From positions 80,730 to 144,729 of the forward strand of contig JBCBSS010000002.1 of assembly GCA_039819065.1 (NCBI GenBank): a stretch of DNA of 64,000 nucleotides, in the 5' to 3' direction. The notes under the pieces are model-generated. The model made no database searches and was not told the DNA's origin. It was given only the letters and a program-made list of their open reading frames with translations. The position numbers were made by a program, and so were the translations under genes. This DNA comes from JBCBSS01 sp039819065 (lineage in GTDB: Bacteria; Bacteroidota; Bacteroidia; Cytophagales; Cyclobacteriaceae). Within the stretch, counting starts at the first letter, position 1. Every line of letters begins with the position of its first letter. Shown one piece after another: positions 1 through 8,576 of this stretch.

Positions 1-1360
1 GGTTATTCTTTTCAAAAACCATATAACCGGCCTGAAGCGGAATAGAAACAAATTCAAAAGTGTTTTCCAGGTCGTATGAGTCAGTGGTATTGATACTCAC
101 CCTGGCATTCTTTAATGTTCCCTTAGATGGGTGTATAATGGTTCTTTCGTTGGTAACCTGGTTCTGTGCAAAAGCATTGGAACTACCTTCTGCTTGTTGT
201 AGGGCGTATTGTACGCCCCCTTTCAGTACCCACTTAGAACTTATCTGCTTGCCAAAGTTCAATCCAAAAGCGTATGACGAACCTGATCTTTCTGTAGAAT
301 TGACTGCCTGTTCCTCAACGTCCGTATTTTCACTAAAAGACATCCTCGGATCAGCGAGGTTACTCACTACAGGAGATGCATTGAACTCAGCAGCGGCAGC
401 AGTGGCGCCAACATCGTTGATATTCGGATTAAAACTGCCGGTGGCCATATTTAAACCTGCCCAAAGTTGCCTAGGGCTTCTTTCTACAGTAAAGATAGCC
501 GGGTAAATAGGCACACCAACCATGTAAACATCATCCTCTAACTCATAAGGGTTCAAGGCTTCATAGCGATTATCCAGTAAGCCGACAGCAGCAATCGAAT
601 TATTATAGCTTTCCTTTACGCCAGTGGACAAGGCATTTGTTTCTGAAGCTTTTCTATTTTGGTCGTCCTTTTCTTCAACCAAGGCTATGGCATCATACGC
701 AGCCAAATCTGTCTGAGAACCATTGTTTTCAGAAGATTTATCAATATCGCTCGTTTTACCTGTAAGCGACCCATTTGAGCTTTCATTAACAGCGCTATTC
801 GCATGAGTTATTGAAGTAGCATCTGCGATGGCGTTTCTATTGTTATCAGCGTCAAAAGGTGCTACTACACCATTACGATTAGTATCCTTTTCTTTCTCTG
901 TATTCTGTTCTTCTATCTGAGTCTCATTTGGAATCTGCGTTAGAGAATTACTCTTTTCAGCATCTTCAGCCGCCAATAATGTCTGGTCTTGTTTCGTCTC
1001 CACCCTTCGTCCTCTGATATCTTCCGTGACTTGAGGACTGAATTGTCCCTCCTGGCTTTCATTTAACTCGGTTACCGATTGGTCAGCTTCTTTGGTGTTC
1101 TGCTGCCGTGCTATTTGTTCAACACCGTTATTATTATTGATCTGGAATAAGGCTACACCACCAGCAAAAAGGGCAAATATCACTGAAGCCGCCGCTATCC
1201 ACTTATAGTATACTACCCTCTTTTTGTAGACGACAGATTCCTCTTGGGCCAGAGAAGACTCGATCTTATCCCATAGCCCCTGAGAAGGACCTAGTTCAGC
1301 GCCTTCAAACGCTTCACTCCATTCCTTCTCAAACTTACCTTTGTCGTTAAACTCTTCCAT
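1..1360 (-). CDS. Membrane anti-sigma-type protein with C-terminal outer-membrane beta-barrel region (partial, runs off left edge)
   Basis: The reading frame is open from an ATG at 1360 to the window edge (about 453 codons, C-terminus missing). Seen: a short cytoplasmic N-terminus containing PSQGLWDKIESSL, one transmembrane segment at about residues 50-68 (WIAAASVIFALFAGGVALF), a long Asn/Ser/Glu/Asp-rich linker of about 200 residues, then a region with beta-barrel signatures near the edge (SIPLQAGYMVF, typical of PorT-like barrels). The ATG lies inside the end of the upstream sigma-factor gene (14-nt overlap), so translation is probably coupled. In Bacteroidota, proteins of this arrangement follow ECF sigma genes. 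Inferred role: the N-terminal part holds the sigma factor at the inner membrane. Whether one chain really reaches the outer membrane cannot be judged from this fragment. Confidence 0.75.
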   Translation of the reverse strand, partial: MEEFNDKGKFEKEWSEAFEGAELGPSQGLWDKIESSLAQEESVVYKKRVVYYKWIAAASVIFALFAGGVALFQINNNNGVEQIARQQNTKEADQSVTELNESQEGQFSPQVTEDIRGRRVETKQDQTLLAAEDAEKSNSLTQIPNETQIEEQNTEKEKDTNRNGVVAPFDADNNRNAIADATSITHANSAVNESSNGSLTGKTSDIDKSSENNGSQTDLAAYDAIALVEEKDDQNRKASETNALSTGVKESYNNSIAAVGLLDNRYEALNPYELEDDVYMVGVPIYPAIFTVERSPRQLWAGLNMATGSFNPNINDVGATAAAAEFNASPVVSNLADPRMSFSENTDVEEQAVNSTERSGSSYAFGLNFGKQISSKWVLKGGVQYALQQAEGSSNAFAQNQVTNERTIIHPSKGTLKNARVSINTTDSYDLENTFEFVSIPLQAGYMVFEKNN

Positions 1361-1895
1361 AACTCACCTTTTGCTCTTCTCCTAACATCTCCTTTAGCAA
1401 AGACTTAGCTCGGGCATATTGGGATTTTGATGTTCCAACACTCACACCGAGCATCTCTGATATTTCTTTATGGTTGTAGCCTTCAATAGCATACAAGTTG
1501 AATATCACCTGACAGCCTGATGGCAACTCTTGAATCATTTTTAAAAGCTCCTTGAAATGATAATTGGATAATGTAAAATCTTCCTCGAATTCGTTCTTCA
1601 CGTGCTCAACATCCACCATGGGAAAAAGATAAAGCTTGCTTCTCTGATAATTCAGAGCGGTATTGATCGCTATTCGCTTTATCCAGGTTTCGAGTTTAGA
1701 GTCCCCTCTAAAATTTTTAAGATTTTTAAATACTTTGATGAAGCACTCTTGCAATATATCCTCAGCCTCGTCCTGGCATTTGGAATAACGCAGGCAAGTA
1801 ATGAATACCTTTTTTGAATAGTATTCATAGAAATCCCGTTGTGCATTACGGTTTCCCTTTATACATCCTTCTACTAATTCTTTCTCAGAAAGCAT
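1347..1895 (-). CDS. RNA polymerase sigma factor, sigma-70/ECF family
   Basis: A 182-residue protein with the two ECF domains. Region 2 is at about residues 20-90, including the DEAEDILQECFIKVFKNL core and FRGDSKLETWIKRIAINTALN. Region 4 is at about 120-172, with a helix-turn-helix around YNHKEISEMLGVSVGTSKS. Length and motifs are normal for the family. It should direct core polymerase to a small stress- or envelope-related regulon. Its last 14 nt overlap the next gene, a membrane protein with an anti-sigma-like N-terminus, which suggests the two are regulated as a pair. The specific signal cannot be read from the sequence. Confidence 0.92.
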   Translation of the reverse strand: MLSEKELVEGCIKGNRNAQRDFYEYYSKKVFITCLRYSKCQDEAEDILQECFIKVFKNLKNFRGDSKLETWIKRIAINTALNYQRSKLYLFPMVDVEHVKNEFEEDFTLSNYHFKELLKMIQELPSGCQVIFNLYAIEGYNHKEISEMLGVSVGTSKSQYARAKSLLKEMLGEEQKVSYGRV

Positions 1896-1999
1896 GCTTT
1901 TCCAAATACATTACTTGCTTGTCTCTATTATATTGACACCTCTTTGTTCAATTAGGTTGGAACGAAGAAGCAATAATTAATAGATTTAATACTAAAATT

Positions 2000-3322
2000 G
2001 TGAATTATTCAGACCAATACCAACTCGTGAGAAACCTTATCATTCTGATTACAATAGCTCTAGTGTCCTGTACGCCATTAGCAACGAGCACAAACACTTC
2101 TACTCCGAATGCTCCGATTAAGCGAATTTCTTTCGAAAACCGAACCTACGAGAGGGAAATACAAACAGTCTTATTGCACCAGCCTATTGGCGTCAATGAC
2201 TTTCAACCACTTTCGGATGTAGTCTCGATTGATCGTCAGAATTTGATCCTGGAATTTGACGACTTGGTTCAGGATAATGAAACTTATAATGCCAAGATCA
2301 TACATTGTAATGCCAATTGGACTCCTTCTGGCTTGAGCAGTATGGACTATCTTCAGGAATACAACCAGTTTCCGATTAATAATTATGATTACTCTTTCGA
2401 TACAAGAACTTCGTATGTGCACTACACATTTCCCATACCGCCGGTCAAAGTACCTGGCAACTATATGGTTATAGTATACAGGGAGTCAGATGAAAAGGAC
2501 ATCATTCTAACAAGGCGTTTTATGGTGTTTGACAAGCGAGTGGTGATATCAGGGAATTCAAATTTCGAAAACCTGATTGCCCATACCTTCAGTAGCCAGC
2601 AAATCAACTTCAGGGTCGACTATAGCAACTTTGAACTGATCAATCCGATGGAAAGCATAACTTCCGTATTGCGTCAAAATGCAAGGTGGGACAATACCAT
2701 TACTTTCTCCTCTCCTACTTTCGCTAGAGAGGGTCAAAGTATTTTAGAATATAGAACCTTTGAGAAAGATGAGAATTTCAGACCGGGTAATGAATTTCGT
2801 TTTTTTGATCTGCGTTCGTTGAATTTTCCAGGCCAGAATGTTGCCAACATTGATAGACAAGCCAAGCCGCCCATAGCTCATCTGGCTTATGATGTTCCCA
2901 GAACAGGTTTAGCTTTCAGCCAGTATCAAGACAACAATGGGCGCTTCAATATTCAAAATCTAGATAGAGGTAATGGCCAACTTGAAGGCGACTATGTCAA
3001 TGTAAACTTCATACTAAAAACTGAAAAACCAGTTAATGGCAAAGTTTATGTCGCAGGCGGCTTTAATGGCTGGAATCTGGATAACGGCAACCGCATGAGA
3101 TACGACGATCAGTTATCTGCTTACCGAACGAGTATTCTGATGAAACAGGGGTTTTATGATTTCCAATATGTTGTAGACAGCGATACTACTAGTATTGATG
3201 TTTATGAGGGCAGCCATTTTCAGACAGAAAATGAGTATGAAATCTTAATCTATTATTTCTCACCAAGCCTGAGGGCAGATCTTTTAATTGGCTACCTGAC
3301 TTTCATAAATAACGGACGCTGA
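2000..3322 (+). CDS. DUF5103 domain-containing lipoprotein
   Basis: A 440-residue protein translated from GTG at 2000. A hydrophobic signal runs over residues 12-24 and ends in the lipobox-like LVSC, so it is probably a lipoprotein. The body matches what I know of DUF5103: an early segment with RTYEREIQTVLLHQP, the HCNANW motif and MVFDKRVVI. A late segment (GKVYVAGGFNGWNLDNGNRM) resembles a carbohydrate-binding/E-set fold. DUF5103 proteins are widespread in Bacteroidota and have no settled role. The gene is divergent from the sigma-factor gene with about 105 bp between them. GTG was chosen because no ATG precedes the signal peptide. Confidence 0.8.
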   Translation: MNYSDQYQLVRNLIILITIALVSCTPLATSTNTSTPNAPIKRISFENRTYEREIQTVLLHQPIGVNDFQPLSDVVSIDRQNLILEFDDLVQDNETYNAKIIHCNANWTPSGLSSMDYLQEYNQFPINNYDYSFDTRTSYVHYTFPIPPVKVPGNYMVIVYRESDEKDIILTRRFMVFDKRVVISGNSNFENLIAHTFSSQQINFRVDYSNFELINPMESITSVLRQNARWDNTITFSSPTFAREGQSILEYRTFEKDENFRPGNEFRFFDLRSLNFPGQNVANIDRQAKPPIAHLAYDVPRTGLAFSQYQDNNGRFNIQNLDRGNGQLEGDYVNVNFILKTEKPVNGKVYVAGGFNGWNLDNGNRMRYDDQLSAYRTSILMKQGFYDFQYVVDSDTTSIDVYEGSHFQTENEYEILIYYFSPSLRADLLIGYLTFINNGR

Positions 3323-3332
3323 TATTCAGGGC

Positions 3333-4136
3333 TTACGAGACGTAGTTAAACTCGTACTTAACTGCTCGCTTATTTGGGTCGGAATGGGCTAAATCCAACA
3401 TACCAAAACCTTTATGAGTGAACGAGCCAATCCCTGTATTGAATAAAAACTCCTGAACCTCCTTGGCAGCATATAAAGTAAATGGAACTGTATAACCCCT
3501 TACCTCGTACTTCACATCCTGATCATATACAGGGTATATACGGGCAAACTTTTTCTGCGCCTCCGTTAGTTTTCTGATATATCCCTTGTCAGGAACAACT
3601 TGAAACTTATAAAAACTGGCTAGCTGTTCCGCATTATAAATACCGATCTTCTCCATGCGATTCATGGTAGACTCGTAGAGCAAGTCTGAAAATTCGTCGC
3701 TTTCTGGCGGGATGAATTTTTTCCCATCAGCGTCATTAAAAGAAGGGGTTTTCAGTACTATCGGTGAGATACTGATGAATTTGTGTTCAGTACTCAACTC
3801 CATTGTTTCCTCTTTTTCAACATACTCCGGTACCAGTTCCAGATTGCCTATGTTGATCTCAGGGTATTTGAACAATTGAGTCAGGAAGTAATCAACAAAG
3901 TCTTTGTTGACACAAGAAAAAACGACTGTCACTTTGGAGGAATAAAAATGCAGTCCTCTTCTACTCACCTTGGTTTGACCTTTGATACCTGAGAAGTTGT
4001 ACAGCTCAAAAAACTTGAAGTCCTCGTTCTTACCATTGAGTACAATCCCTCTGATCATCCTCGACAGCAAGTACTGATGGTGAAATGGAACGTATCCTCC
4101 TCGATTCTTAAGTTGAAAAATTATTCTGATTCTCAA
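3333..4136 (-). CDS. cas6: CRISPR-associated endoribonuclease Cas6 (orphan)
   Basis: A 267-residue protein recognised as Cas6-like by architecture. The N-terminal beta strand RIRIIFQLK is followed by VPFHHQYLLSRMIRG (residues about 16-30), with a His pair where many Cas6 proteins carry the catalytic His before helix 1. At the C-terminus there is a glycine-rich loop TGIGSFTHKGFGMLDL (234-249), the RNA-binding G-loop hallmark of RAMP proteins. Cas6 cleaves pre-crRNA at repeat stems. There is no CRISPR array and no other cas gene in the 64-kb window: the neighbours are a DUF5103 lipoprotein (convergent, 10 bp away) and ychF. Its substrate is therefore unknown; it could serve a distant array or another RNA. 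Confidence 0.85.
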   Translation of the reverse strand: MRIRIIFQLKNRGGYVPFHHQYLLSRMIRGIVLNGKNEDFKFFELYNFSGIKGQTKVSRRGLHFYSSKVTVVFSCVNKDFVDYFLTQLFKYPEINIGNLELVPEYVEKEETMELSTEHKFISISPIVLKTPSFNDADGKKFIPPESDEFSDLLYESTMNRMEKIGIYNAEQLASFYKFQVVPDKGYIRKLTEAQKKFARIYPVYDQDVKYEVRGYTVPFTLYAAKEVQEFLFNTGIGSFTHKGFGMLDLAHSDPNKRAVKYEFNYVS

Positions 4137-4335
4137 CTTTTACGTATTTATAGTTAAAAAATTAGGCTCACATAGCATTTAGAACCTAGAACTTATTACA
4201 ATAATCCTTTATTTGATCCCTAGAATGCAGGAAGAAATCAGATTGAAAATTCCTCTAATTAAAAAAAATATTTCCTAAATTCTACGGTCTCCAAATTTAT
4301 TTTTGCAAAATTCCAAGTAAGATTTTGACCTTTAG

Positions 4336-5433
4336 TTATACATTGAATCGAAAATGCATTATATCACCATCATTCACCACATAGTCCTTCCCTTCGATTG
4401 ATATTTTCCCTGCTTCCTTACAAGCCACTTCGGTTTTGTATTCCTGGTAGTCAGTAAGCTTAATAACTTCCGCTTTTATAAAACCCTTTTCAAAGTCTGT
4501 ATGTATGACACCTGCTGCTTGAGGTGCTTTCCATCCTTCTCTTATTGTCCATGCTCTTACTTCTTTTTCACCGGCCGTGAAGTAAGTTATGAGTTCCAAC
4601 AATTGGTACGATGCCTTTATCAGTTTGTCTAAGCCTGATTCTGTCAGGCCATACTCTTCTAAAAACATCTGCCGCTCTTCTTCATCCAATTCGGCAATCT
4701 GCGATTCTAACGCGGCTGAAACAACAATTACTTTAGCTTGCTCACTCTTAACGTTCTCTTTAAGCGCATCGACATATTGGTTACCCTCTTTTATCGAATC
4801 CTCATCTACATTGGCAACATATATAACCGGCTTTGCAGTCAAAAGTTGCAAACTGTTGACCACATCCTCCTCTTCTTGGTTCTCCAAAGCAACAGACCTT
4901 ACATTGACACCCTCTTGTAGTTTCTCCTTCAGTTTGGTAAGCGCAGCCAGTTCTTTTTTCGCCACAGCGTCTCCACTCTTAGCTATTTTCTCAACACGGC
5001 TTACGCGTTTTTCTATTGATTCTAAGTCTTTCAACTGTAACTCAGCATCAATCACGTCTTTGTCGAAGACTGGATCTACCGTACCCGCCACATGTACTAC
5101 ATTGCCGTCGTCAAAGCAACGTATCACATGGATGATGGCGTCTACTTCACGGATGTTAGCCAGAAACTTGTTACCAAGGCCTTCACCATTACTCGCCCCC
5201 TTTACTAATCCCGCTATATCAACAAACTCGATTGTGGTAGGGATTGTTTTTTGAGGGCTCACTAACCCTTCAAGAACATTTAAACGAGTGTCTGGTACAG
5301 TGACCACGCCAACGTTTGGTTCTATTGTACAAAAAGGAAAATTGGCAGCCTCGGCTTTGCCACTTGATATAGCGTTAAAAAGTGTCGACTTTCCCACGTT
5401 GGGCAGCCCCACGATTCCACATCTAAGTCCCAT
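4336..5433 (-). CDS. ychF: Redox-regulated ribosome-binding ATPase YchF
   Basis: A 365-residue protein with the full OBG/YchF layout. Walker A is GLPNVGKSTLFN (residues 9-20), followed by switch I/G2, DIAGLVKGASNGEGLG as the G3 and following segment, a coiled-coil insertion at about 130-165 (LESIEKRVSRVEK), an NVDE motif replacing the canonical NKxD (the feature that makes YchF prefer ATP), and a C-terminal TGS domain ending DGDIMHFRFNV. Length is normal. It binds ribosomes and hydrolyses ATP in the cytoplasm. The stop is 6 bp from the upstream AI-2E permease gene, so the two are probably co-transcribed. Confidence 0.97.
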   Translation of the reverse strand: MGLRCGIVGLPNVGKSTLFNAISSGKAEAANFPFCTIEPNVGVVTVPDTRLNVLEGLVSPQKTIPTTIEFVDIAGLVKGASNGEGLGNKFLANIREVDAIIHVIRCFDDGNVVHVAGTVDPVFDKDVIDAELQLKDLESIEKRVSRVEKIAKSGDAVAKKELAALTKLKEKLQEGVNVRSVALENQEEEDVVNSLQLLTAKPVIYVANVDEDSIKEGNQYVDALKENVKSEQAKVIVVSAALESQIAELDEEERQMFLEEYGLTESGLDKLIKASYQLLELITYFTAGEKEVRAWTIREGWKAPQAAGVIHTDFEKGFIKAEVIKLTDYQEYKTEVACKEAGKISIEGKDYVVNDGDIMHFRFNV

Positions 5434-5439
5434 TAAAAA

Positions 5440-6561
5440 CTAACTTACCTTGGTTTTAAAAATATTATACTGTTTGTAACCTTCATACGCTTCAATAAAG
5501 GAAACACGCAAAATGGTGTAGGCGGGTATCGCAGCTATCATTCCGGGAATACCAGCTAGAGAAGCACCCGCAAATATAATTATAAAAATCTCCAAAGGAT
5601 GTGCTTTCACACTTTTTGAAAATATTAAGGGTTGCAATACCAAATTGTCTATCAGCTGTACCGTAGCAAAAATCAAAACGATCTTCGCCGAAAAGAAAAA
5701 ATACTCTTGTGTAGTAGCTAAATCCAGTCTAGTGGATAAGCCAACGATAATACCAAAAGTAGCACCTAATATTGGCCCCAGGTAAGGAATCAAGTTAGCT
5801 AATGCAGCAAAAACCGCTACTGTCAATGCATACTTAACGCCTACAATGGTAAGCCCCAAAGATGCAATACTGAAAACGGCTAGCATTTGAAGCAGTATCC
5901 CTATGAGATAATTAGATAATAGCCTTTCAATTTTACCAAAAGCAGCCATCGAAACCTCAAAGTACTTGTTCGGGACAAAGGATATAACACGTTTCCTCAT
6001 CGACCCCATTTCATAGAGCAAAAAGAAAGTAATGAAAGTGACTGCCAAAGCGCCAATGAACAAGCTACCGGTTACGGAAATAACACTGTTGAAAATATTG
6101 CCAAACTCGATGTTGGCAATCATTGAAGTGATTGTTTCCTGTATGTTGTCGGCAATAAAACCTTTCTCTTCATCGGTAATTTGGTAGTCTATCAAAAACT
6201 CCTCAACGTTGTCAAGCGGTGTCTTTACACGTTCGAAAAGACCTACGTAGTCAATGTTAGCGACGATGCGCGTTTGTTCGGCGATAAGTGGTACGAATAG
6301 AAGTATGAAGAGAGAAACTACAAATACCAGTGTAGCAAATGAAACCAAGATGGACAAAAAGCGTGGTATGCGTACTTTGAACAATTGTATACTGCTCAGG
6401 TAATTGGTCAGAGGCCTTAATATCGCACTGATGACTACGGAAATGACTATATAAAGTACTATATTCGAGAAGTACCACATCAGGAAAAGCAAGCCTGAAA
6501 TGGCTGCTCCTGCCAGTACCACAACTAGAAGTATGTAAAGGAGATTGGTTACTCTTCCCAT
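5440..6561 (-). CDS. AI-2E family transporter (permease)
   Basis: About 373 residues from the ATG at 6561; a TTG six bases upstream is also in frame but less likely. Seen: paired N-terminal membrane helices (LLYILLVVVLAGAAISGLLFLMWY and IVLYIVISVVISAILRPL), a soluble middle region, then five or so hydrophobic segments including the family-typical ALANLIPYLGPILGATFGIIVGLS and LVLQPLIFSKSVKAHPLEIFIIIFAGASLAGIPGMIAAIP. The family includes the exporter TqsA and Na+/H+ antiporters, so the substrate is not fixed by homology. It lies directly upstream of ychF and downstream of a terminator, and probably begins a two-gene operon. Confidence 0.92.
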   Translation of the reverse strand: MGRVTNLLYILLVVVLAGAAISGLLFLMWYFSNIVLYIVISVVISAILRPLTNYLSSIQLFKVRIPRFLSILVSFATLVFVVSLFILLFVPLIAEQTRIVANIDYVGLFERVKTPLDNVEEFLIDYQITDEEKGFIADNIQETITSMIANIEFGNIFNSVISVTGSLFIGALAVTFITFFLLYEMGSMRKRVISFVPNKYFEVSMAAFGKIERLLSNYLIGILLQMLAVFSIASLGLTIVGVKYALTVAVFAALANLIPYLGPILGATFGIIVGLSTRLDLATTQEYFFFSAKIVLIFATVQLIDNLVLQPLIFSKSVKAHPLEIFIIIFAGASLAGIPGMIAAIPAYTILRVSFIEAYEGYKQYNIFKTKVS

Positions 6562-6586
6562 GCACAATTAGTATTCCCTATAAAAC

Positions 6587-6616
6587 AAAAAAAGCCCTTG
6601 ATTGAAATCAAGAGCT
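6587..6616 (-). terminator. Rho-independent terminator after the DUF3276 gene
   Basis: Minus-strand hairpin with 10-bp arms (AGCTCTTGAT / ATCAAGGGCT, one G-T pair), a TTCA loop and a run of six or more T. It lies 22 bp past the stop of the DUF3276 gene and just ahead of the AI-2E gene. Confidence 0.85.
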
Positions 6617-6637
6617 TCAATTATGTCTGATAAATAT

Positions 6638-7000
6638 TTAGTCCCAGCTAATAGTGGTGTTATCTATTTCTTGATCTACCGTAGCGTCAAGCTGATTCTT
6701 GAAATCATCTTCACCGTTCTTTTCGAATTGTGAAAAATCCACCTCAGGCATCAACTCTTCTTTAACGTGTGTCACCGTATCACTCAACGCGTTAACAAAC
6801 TTATCGAAGTCTTCTTTGTAAAGGAAAATTTTATGCTTCTCGTACGTAAAACCGTCGTCTTTGTATCTTCTTTTGCTTTCAGTGATAGTCAAGTAATAAT
6901 CGTTTGACCGTGTGGCCTTGACATCAAAGAAATAAGTTCTTTTACCTGCTCTTACCCTTTGAGAAAAAATTTCATCTCTTTCATTTTGTTCCTTGTCCAC
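6638..7000 (-). CDS. DUF3276 (PUR-domain) nucleic-acid-binding protein
   Basis: About 120 residues from GTG at 7000. The domain core reads ERDEIFSQRVRAGKRTYFFDVK followed by a second strand set ending FTYEKHKIFLYKEDFDKF, the PUR-alpha-like fold of DUF3276, with an acidic tail. Proteins of this family bind single-stranded DNA/RNA in vitro; the cellular role in Bacteroidota is unclear. The frame is open to 7147, but those extra 49 codons are low-complexity and include a TACGTTTG promoter box and a TA-repeat tract. An AAGGA sits a few bases upstream of the GTG, so I prefer the short start. Divergent from the DUF58 gene. Confidence 0.85.
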   Translation of the reverse strand: MDKEQNERDEIFSQRVRAGKRTYFFDVKATRSNDYYLTITESKRRYKDDGFTYEKHKIFLYKEDFDKFVNALSDTVTHVKEELMPEVDFSQFEKNGEDDFKNQLDATVDQEIDNTTISWD

Positions 7001-7082
7001 AATCCTTAAGTTTAGTTTAACGTTGTATTTTACGATTTTAGTCGAATCAGCTTTAAATATAGTATAATATATATATATGGCG

Positions 7083-7090
7083 CAAACGTA
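7083..7090 (-). promoter_or_regulatory. Putative -7 box (TACGTTTG) for the DUF3276 gene
   Basis: Matches the Bacteroidota TAnnTTTG element on the minus strand, 83 bp upstream of the preferred GTG. No good TTTG partner is visible at the usual spacing. The leader in between contains a (TA)n tract at about 7066-7077. Confidence 0.4.
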
Positions 7091-7178
7091 CCAATTATAA
7101 ATTGTCGAACATTTTGGATTTTTTTTTGTTTCATCCGAACGGTTCAAAAACGCTATTTAAGCCCAAAGCAAGTCATTT

Positions 7179-8084
7179 ATGAGTGTGAATTTAAATCAAG
7201 TAAGGAAATTTGGAAACATAGAACTACTGGCCAAGCAGCTGGTAGAAGGCTTTATTACGGGTTTGCATAAATCCCCCTATCACGGTTTTTCGGTAGAATT
7301 TGCCGAACACAGATTATATAATACCGGGGAGAGCACGAAGAATATTGATTGGAAAGTATACGCTAAAACGGATAGGTTATATGTAAAGCAGTACGAAGAA
7401 GAGACCAACTTAAGGTGTCAAATTGTAATTGATAACTCTTCTTCAATGTATTATCCTGTCAAAACGAAAGGGAAAATACAGTTTAGTACCTATTCGGCGG
7501 CTGCACTAGCCTACCTACTTCATCGTCAAAGAGATGCCGTTGGCCTTACTGTATTCAATGACACTATTCAAACCCAGACACAGATTAAATCCACAGCATC
7601 ACATTTGAATAAACTATTCATAGCGCTGGAAAATCTGCTAGATACAGAACAACAGAATCAAAAGACCAATGTCAGCACCATACTTCATGAAATAGCGGAA
7701 AAGAATCACAAACGCTCATTGATAGTAATATTCAGTGATATGTTTGATAATACCTATGAGCTCAATGAAATATTCGCTGGTCTGCAGCACTTGAAACACA
7801 ACAAGCATGAGGTGTTACTCTTTCATGTAACAGATCATAAGACAGAATACAATTTTGAATTCGAAGATCGCCCTTACGAGTTTATAGATTTAGAAAGTGG
7901 AGAAAAACTGAAGCTACAGCCTGCAGATATCAAACAGGAATATCGCAAGGGAATTGAGAATTATTATCAGGAGCTGAAGTTAAGGTGTGGGCAATTGAAG
8001 ATAGACTTAATTGAGGCGGACATAAACAGGCCGTATGAAGAAGTACTGCAAGCCTATCTCATCAAAAGGGCACGTATGCGCTAA
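7179..8084 (+). CDS. DUF58 domain-containing protein (von Willebrand A-like, MoxR-associated type)
   Basis: A 301-residue soluble protein with the DUF58 core GEDSTKNIDWKVYAKT-like segment (here GESTKNIDWKVYAKTDRLYVKQYEEE, residues about 50-75), then a VWA-like fold with a metal-site motif DNSSSMY (about residues 88-94) and a later IVIFSDMFDN (about 182-191). DUF58 proteins usually sit beside MoxR AAA+ ATPases and BatA/BatB-type genes and are thought to help in chaperone-like or metal-insertion tasks. No moxR is present here; the gene stands alone between a DUF3276 gene and a convergent ferredoxin gene. Confidence 0.88.
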   Translation: MSVNLNQVRKFGNIELLAKQLVEGFITGLHKSPYHGFSVEFAEHRLYNTGESTKNIDWKVYAKTDRLYVKQYEEETNLRCQIVIDNSSSMYYPVKTKGKIQFSTYSAAALAYLLHRQRDAVGLTVFNDTIQTQTQIKSTASHLNKLFIALENLLDTEQQNQKTNVSTILHEIAEKNHKRSLIVIFSDMFDNTYELNEIFAGLQHLKHNKHEVLLFHVTDHKTEYNFEFEDRPYEFIDLESGEKLKLQPADIKQEYRKGIENYYQELKLRCGQLKIDLIEADINRPYEEVLQAYLIKRARMR

Positions 8085-8139
8085 AATTGCCTTTCTGGAT
8101 GACCAAGTTGACTTGATCATCCAGTCTTATCAATAAAGG

Positions 8140-8487
8140 CTATTCGTTGTGCATCCAGCTTTTCTTCGCCAGAAGCTCTTCCTCTGTTTCAACGTAATCA
8201 GGGTCGGGAACGCAACAATCCACCGGGCAAACCGCGGCACATTGTGGCTCTTCATGGAACCCCATGCACTCAGTACATTTAGCTGATACTATATAGTAGA
8301 ACTCGTCTGATACGGGTTCCTGAAGTTCGTTGCCATCAACGGTAGTACCGTCTTCTAATTCTACTTCCTGCAACTCAGTACCGCCAGACCATGTCCATTC
8401 TATACCTCCTTCATAGATAGCAGTATTCGGGCATTCTGGCTCGCACGCTCCACAATTAATACATTCGTCAGTTATAATTATTGCCAT
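8140..8487 (-). CDS. 4Fe-4S dicluster ferredoxin
   Basis: A 115-residue electron carrier. The first cluster motif is CINCGACEPECP (residues 9-20). The second is CTECMGFHEEPQCAAVCP, the C-x2-C-x8-C-x3-CP variant of Alvin/YfhL-type ferredoxins, followed by an extra DCC. A roughly 40-residue acidic insertion separates the two motifs. The acidic C-terminal tail (ETEEELLAKKSWMHNE) is typical. It should carry two low-potential [4Fe-4S] clusters in the cytoplasm. It is divergent from an acyl-CoA reductase gene and has its own well-formed promoter. Confidence 0.93.
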   Translation of the reverse strand: MAIIITDECINCGACEPECPNTAIYEGGIEWTWSGGTELQEVELEDGTTVDGNELQEPVSDEFYYIVSAKCTECMGFHEEPQCAAVCPVDCCVPDPDYVETEEELLAKKSWMHNE

Positions 8488-8527
8488 GTCGGACTAAACT
8501 TTCTAAAGGGAAACTTAATTTTACAAA

Positions 8528-8558
8528 CAAAATTAGTATCGTTAAGTTTCTGTTCAAA
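8528..8558 (-). promoter_or_regulatory. Bacteroidota-type promoter of the ferredoxin gene (TTTG-N19-TAATTTTG)
   Basis: On the minus strand TTTG (8558-8555) is followed after exactly 19 nt by TAATTTTG (8535-8528), a perfect match to the TTTG-N19-TAnnTTTG consensus of Bacteroidota primary sigma factors. The ferredoxin ATG is 40 bp downstream. Confidence 0.8.
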
Positions 8559-8576
8559 GCTGAGACCTTATTTGAA

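Noticed and set aside
60..506. 148-codon plus-strand ORF near the left edge
   Set aside because: It is opposite the truncated anti-sigma/beta-barrel gene, whose frame is open to the edge and has clear barrel motifs.
3322..4336. CRISPR array beside cas6
   Set aside because: No direct repeats with regular spacers on either side of the gene, nor anywhere else in the window by eye.
4589..5254. 221-codon plus-strand ORF
   Set aside because: Ser/Thr-rich shadow fully inside ychF, which has all its G motifs.
7003..7147. N-terminal extension of the DUF3276 protein to the ATG at 7147
   Set aside because: The added residues read as non-coding, contain a TAnnTTTG box and a TA tract, and a GTG with an AAGGA site gives the usual family length.
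8481..8576. Longer start for the acyl-CoA reductase
   Set aside because: It would overlap the divergent ferredoxin ATG and its consensus promoter; the family begins near the ATG at 8577.
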